Below, piece after piece: positions 60,801 through 64,000 of a stretch of 64,000 nt of DNA. The first letter of the stretch is position 1. Each line of letters begins with the position of its first letter. The translations under genes were made by a program, and so were the position numbers. This DNA comes from JBBREP01 sp963716525 (GTDB lineage: Bacteria > Actinomycetota > Acidimicrobiia > IMCC26256 > PALSA-610), in NCBI GenBank assembly GCA_963716525.1, contig OY970315.1, forward strand, positions 2,976,001 to 3,040,000. The letters are read 5' to 3'. Below the pieces are notes generated by a model. It saw only the letters and a list, made by a program, of their open reading frames with translations. It searched no databases and was not told the origin of the DNA.

Positions 60801-61640
60801 ATGACGGCTGCCGATGCACCCGACCTCAGCACGGCGCTCGACTTCACCGGCCGGCGAGTCCTCGTCACCGGCGGCACCAAGGGCCTCGGCCGCGGCATCG
60901 CGCAGCGCTTCGCGGCCGCCGGCGCCGGCGTCGTGGTGTGCGGCCGGCATGCGCCCGAGCCCGACCCAGGCGAGCCCGACCCTGGCGAGCCCGACCCTGG
61001 CGAGCCCGACCCCGGCGGCGACCTGGCCGCGCCCGACTTCCTGCCCGCCGACCTTCGCGACCCCGACAGCGTCGCCGCGCTCTTCGCAGAGATCGACCGT
61101 CGCTACGGCCGCCTCGACGTGCTCGTGAACAATGCCGGCGGCTCGCCACCCGCCGACACCGCGACCGCGTCGGCCAGGTTCACCAACGCGATCATCGGCC
61201 TGAACCTGGTTGCGCCCCTGCTCTGCGCCCAGGCCGCGTTCCGCCGCATGCAGCAGCAGCCCGACGGCGGCTCGATCGTGAACATCGCATCGGTGTCGGG
61301 GATCCGGCCGTCGCCGAACAGCGCCGCGTACGGCGCGGCCAAAGCCGGCCTCATCAACCTCACGCAGACGCTTGCGGTGGAGTTCGCACCGTCGGTACGG
61401 GTGAACGCGCTCACCGCGGGGCTCATCGTCACCGAGCAGTCGCACCTGTTCTACGGCGACGCCGAGGGCGTCGCGGCGGTCGGCCGCACCGTGCCGGTCG
61501 GACACATGGCCGAGCCGCACGAGATCGCCGACGTCGCGCTGTTCCTCGCTTCCCCGCTCGCCCGCTACGTGAGCGGCGCCAACATCGTCGTCCACGGCGG
61601 CGGTGAGCTCCCGGCGTACATGGACGCGTCCAACGCCTGA
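60801..61640 (+). CDS. Short-chain dehydrogenase/reductase with EPDPG repeats
   Basis: 279 residues from ATG 60801. LVTGGTKGLGRGIAQRF at residue 21, NNAGGSPPA, catalytic Ser in IASVSGIRPSPNSAAYGAAKAGL, and VHGGGELPAY near the end. Between the second beta strand (VVVCGRHAPEPDP) and the DLAAPDF region the gene carries four copies of EPDPG, encoded by a 15-bp repeat. SDRs do not normally have this loop length, so the array has expanded in frame. Substrate unknown; divergent from the diiron operon and near the catabolic run. Confidence 0.84.
   Translation: MTAADAPDLSTALDFTGRRVLVTGGTKGLGRGIAQRFAAAGAGVVVCGRHAPEPDPGEPDPGEPDPGEPDPGGDLAAPDFLPADLRDPDSVAALFAEIDRRYGRLDVLVNNAGGSPPADTATASARFTNAIIGLNLVAPLLCAQAAFRRMQQQPDGGSIVNIASVSGIRPSPNSAAYGAAKAGLINLTQTLAVEFAPSVRVNALTAGLIVTEQSHLFYGDAEGVAAVGRTVPVGHMAEPHEIADVALFLASPLARYVSGANIVVHGGGELPAYMDASNA
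60957..61016. repeat. 15-bp tandem repeat, four copies, in frame
   Basis: Copies start at 60957, 60972, 60987 and 61002 and encode EPDPG. They differ from one another only at one position (A, T, T or C). Confidence 0.93.
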
Positions 61641-61735
61641 ACCGGGCGTGGACCCGGCGGTTTCGTTATGGTCTGGCGATTCCGCAAACTACCGACGTCG
61701 CCGCGCTCGCTTCGCTGTTCGAGACGCATCGCCTG

Positions 61736-63073
61736 TTGAACCACGCGCCCGCCCTCGTGTGGGGCGTGGTGCGCGACGGTGCGCTCGACGAGCGCGGTGG
61801 GCACAATGCCGACGAGCACACCGTGTTCCGGATCGCATCGATGACGAAGAGCTTTACCGCGGCGTGCGTGCTCGCGCTGCGCGACGAGGGTGCGCTCGGG
61901 CTCGACGATCCGATCGCGCGCCACGCCCCGGAGCTCGGTGCAGTCACCGGACCCACCGACGATGCACCGGCGGTCACCATCCGCCACCTGCTGACGATGA
62001 GCGCCGGAATCGCCACGGACGACCCGTGGGCCGATCGTCACATGGACCTCGCCGACGGCGAGCTCGACGCGCTCGTGGCCGGCGGCGTGACGTTCGCGAC
62101 GTCACCCGGCACCGCGATGCAGTACTCGAACCTCGGCTACGGGCTGCTCGGCCGGGTCGTGCGCCGGGCGACGGGCAGCACGGTGCAGGATCACGTGCGG
62201 CGGCGCTTCCTCGGGCCCCTCAGCATGACGTCGACCGGGTGGCACGCCTCCGAACTGCCTGCCGCGGCCGCGCTCGCGTGCGGGTACGAGCGTGACGGCG
62301 ACGGCTACGTGGAGCTCGGGCCCTGCGGCGACGGTGCGATCGCGCCGATGGGAGGCATCTTCACGACGGTGCGCGACCTCTCCCGATGGGTCGCGTTCCT
62401 CGCCGACGGGTTCCCGCCCCGCGACGGTGCGGACGGCGGGCCGTTGTGCCGGGCCTCACGCCGCGAGATGCAGCAGGTGTCGCGGTCGTTCCCGCCCGAC
62501 CAGCGCGTGGCCGCCGACGGCGTGCGGCGTGTCATCGCCGGCGGTTACGGGATGGGCCTGCAGGTGCTGCACCACGACGCGCTCGGCACGATCGTGAGCC
62601 ACAGCGGCGGGCTACCCGGGTACGGGTCGAACATGCGCTGGGTGCAGGGCACGGGCGTCGGGGTCGTCGCGCTCGCGAACATCACCTACGCGCGCATGGC
62701 TGACGCCACCTTCGCCGCGCTGGACCTGCTCGCGGCGCGCGGCCGCGCGGCCCGCCCGGCGGTGCCGGTGTCGCCGGCGCTGCAGCGAGCGTCCGAGACG
62801 CTCGTTGCGCTCCTCTGCGACTGGGACGACGCCACCGCCGACGCGCTGTTCACCGACAACGTGTTCCGCGACCGCGACAGCGCGCGCCGCCGCGACGAGG
62901 CGAGCCGCCTGGTCTCCGAGCGGGGACCCATCGTGCTCGAACACGTGGACGCGCGCTCCGCGGCCGAGGGCACGGCAACCGTGCGCTGCGGCGACCGCTC
63001 GACCTGCCACGTCGAGATCATGCTGAGCCCGCATTGCGAGCCCCTCGTGCAGTGGTACGAGCTCGGTTCGTGA
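61736..63073 (+). CDS. Class C beta-lactamase-like serine hydrolase
   Basis: 445 residues from TTG 61736. Active-site SxxK in RIASMTKSFTAACVLAL, tyrosine motif YSN in MQYSNLGYGLLG, and HSGGLPGYGSNMRW as the KTG-like third motif. Belongs to the beta-lactamase-related (EstB/ClbP/DAE-like) hydrolases, which may be esterases, not resistance enzymes. The open frame continues upstream to about 61640 with family-like residues (AALASLFETH), and a TATGGT box at 61667-61672 lies six bases before an in-frame ATT at 61679; the real start is uncertain. No signal peptide is visible. Confidence 0.8.
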   Translation: MNHAPALVWGVVRDGALDERGGHNADEHTVFRIASMTKSFTAACVLALRDEGALGLDDPIARHAPELGAVTGPTDDAPAVTIRHLLTMSAGIATDDPWADRHMDLADGELDALVAGGVTFATSPGTAMQYSNLGYGLLGRVVRRATGSTVQDHVRRRFLGPLSMTSTGWHASELPAAAALACGYERDGDGYVELGPCGDGAIAPMGGIFTTVRDLSRWVAFLADGFPPRDGADGGPLCRASRREMQQVSRSFPPDQRVAADGVRRVIAGGYGMGLQVLHHDALGTIVSHSGGLPGYGSNMRWVQGTGVGVVALANITYARMADATFAALDLLAARGRAARPAVPVSPALQRASETLVALLCDWDDATADALFTDNVFRDRDSARRRDEASRLVSERGPIVLEHVDARSAAEGTATVRCGDRSTCHVEIMLSPHCEPLVQWYELGS

Positions 63074-63088
63074 CCGCAGCAGCCCCGC

Positions 63089-63868
63089 TCAGGGATGCTG
63101 CGAGCTGACGCTCACCACTTCGCCCGTCATGTACGAGCTGTAGTCGCTCGCGAGGAACACGATCACGTTGGCCACCTCCCACGGCTCTGCGGCCCGGCCG
63201 AACGCCTCGCGGGTGGTGAGCTCGTCGAGCAGCTCCTCGGTGGTGACCTTCGCGAGGAACGGATGCATCGCGAGCGACGGCGCCACCGCGTTCACGCGCA
63301 CGCCGAACGGCGCCGCCTCCAGCGCGGCGCAGCGCGTGAGCGCCATCACACCCGCCTTCGCGGCCGCGTAGTGGCACTGGCCGGCCTGGGCGCGCCAGCC
63401 GACGACCGACGCGTTGTTGACGACCACGCCCCGGCCCCGAGGTTGCATGTGCGCGAGCGCCGCGCGAGTCATTCGCATCGTGCCCGTGAGCGTCACGTCG
63501 AGCACCGCGTGCCACTGGTCGTCGGTCATGTCGACGAGGTTCGCGGTGCCGCCGAGGCCGGCGTTGTTCACGACGATGTCGACCGCGCCGAACGCCTCGA
63601 TCGCGGCCGCGAAGAGCTGCTGCACGTCGTCCTCGCGAGTCACGTTCGCCAGCAGCGCGGGAGGCGCATCACCGAGCACCTCCGCGAGCGCGTCGCGTGC
63701 CTCGCCGAGCCGGCGCTCGTGGATGTCGGCGATCGCGACGCGCGCACCCTCCTCGGCGCAGCGTTTCGCGGTCGCGAAGCCGATGCCGGTGCCGGCCGCC
63801 GCGGTGACGAGCACAGTCTTGCCCGCGAGCAGGCCGTGGCCCGGTGGCGGGGAGGGCATGTCGGTCAC
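63089..63868 (-). CDS. Short-chain dehydrogenase/reductase, IpdF-like
   Basis: 259 residues from GTG 63868, overlapping the upstream dehydrogenase stop as GTGA. Opening LLAGKTVLVTAAAGTGIGFATAKRCAEEGARVAIADIHERRLGEA is characteristic of the SDR found next to fadE30 in KstR2-type regulons (called IpdF in mycobacteria), with NNAGLGG, SVVGWRAQAGQCHYAAAKAG, and a Tyr/Lys pair. IpdF works on the HIP-CoA branch of steroid ring degradation. The assignment is by resemblance and by the FadE neighbour; symbol withheld. Confidence 0.8.
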   Translation of the reverse strand: MTDMPSPPPGHGLLAGKTVLVTAAAGTGIGFATAKRCAEEGARVAIADIHERRLGEARDALAEVLGDAPPALLANVTREDDVQQLFAAAIEAFGAVDIVVNNAGLGGTANLVDMTDDQWHAVLDVTLTGTMRMTRAALAHMQPRGRGVVVNNASVVGWRAQAGQCHYAAAKAGVMALTRCAALEAAPFGVRVNAVAPSLAMHPFLAKVTTEELLDELTTREAFGRAAEPWEVANVIVFLASDYSSYMTGEVVSVSSQHP

Positions 63869-64000
63869 GTCGGCTCCTTGGGCAGTCCGAGCGCGCGCTC
63901 GCCGATCACGTTGCGCTGGATCTCGTTGCTCCCGCCGTAGATCGTGTCGGCGCGCGAGTAGAGGAAGAGGCGTTGCGGCGTGGTGAGCGAGTAGCAGGCG
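63865..64000 (-). CDS. Acyl-CoA dehydrogenase (C-terminal end, FadE30-like position)
   Basis: Only the last 45 codons are in the window, read on the minus strand from the edge at 64000 to the stop at 63865-63867. The residues are ACYSLTTPQRLFLYSRADTI, then YGGSNEIQRNVIGERALGLPKEPT, the standard C-terminal helix of acyl-CoA dehydrogenases. The stop overlaps the GTG of the IpdF-like SDR, an order found for fadE30-ipdF. Confidence 0.82.
   Translation of the reverse strand, partial: ACYSLTTPQRLFLYSRADTIYGGSNEIQRNVIGERALGLPKEPT

Noticed and set aside
1..64000. KstR/KstR2 operator sites
   Set aside because: I looked for the usual palindromes (AAC-GTT or CAAG-CTTG type) near promoters and saw none that were convincing; the only CAAG/CTTG pair (26918-26950) is a terminator.

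Overview
High-GC DNA with actinobacterial gene content: KdpE-type regulator, F420-type luciferase-like oxidoreductase, IpdABC-type steroid ring-degradation genes, many acyl-CoA dehydrogenases, SDRs and acyl-CoA ligases. Most genes overlap or abut. Many appear to be transcribed from a TANNNT box 6-10 nt before the start codon, so they are probably leaderless. Best guess is Actinomycetota, possibly class Acidimicrobiia; this is inference from gene content only. No rRNA, tRNA, CRISPR array, transposase or phage gene was seen, and no gene-free stretch exceeds 300 bases.

Layout. 0-10 kb: edge-truncated sphingosine-phosphate-lyase-like decarboxylase, FGGY kinase, a metallophosphatase/DUF2156 membrane protein, and an SDR-ligase-SDR run. 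9-18 kb: lipoprotein hydrolase, glutamine-synthetase-like ligase coupled to a glutamine amidotransferase hydrolase, an SDR with a membrane protein, and a KimA-like potassium permease divergent from a KdpDE-like two-component pair. 18-28 kb: ceramidase-like secreted protein, two acyl-CoA dehydrogenases, Ltp-type thiolase with DUF35 partner, TetR, aldehyde dehydrogenase, class II aldolase. 28-41 kb: phosphotransferase, SDRs, a DUF2889/NTF2-like/MaoC-N operon, ligases, a LysM-like envelope protein, a second TetR. 41-53 kb: two secreted beta-helix proteins, LLM oxidoreductase, thiolase with two acyl-CoA dehydrogenases, GlxA/isonitrile-hydratase pair, two DUF2007 proteins. 53-61 kb: one long minus-strand run carrying a ferritin-like diiron protein, SCP-2 carrier, small Zn-ribbon protein, ferredoxin, glutathione peroxidase, IpdA, IpdB, IpdC, DUF35 and Ltp thiolase. 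61-64 kb: SDR, class C serine hydrolase, IpdF-like SDR and the end of an acyl-CoA dehydrogenase.

Functionally the window reads as a CoA-dependent catabolic island for steroid-like or other large hydrophobic substrates. Ligases activate acids, paired acyl-CoA dehydrogenases and SDRs oxidise them, Ltp/DUF35 pairs cleave C-C bonds, and IpdABC opens the last ring.

Two cautions. First, at least twelve genes carry single-base frameshifts, mostly in G/C runs. Reading frame and family motifs continue on the far side each time, which suggests consensus errors in the assembly rather than decay; such genes are listed full length with the breakpoint. Second, a GC-rich repeat family occurs at three places, twice inserted in frame inside conserved enzymes (an SDR at 8.6 kb and IpdA at 57.1 kb). 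It is the most unusual feature here.
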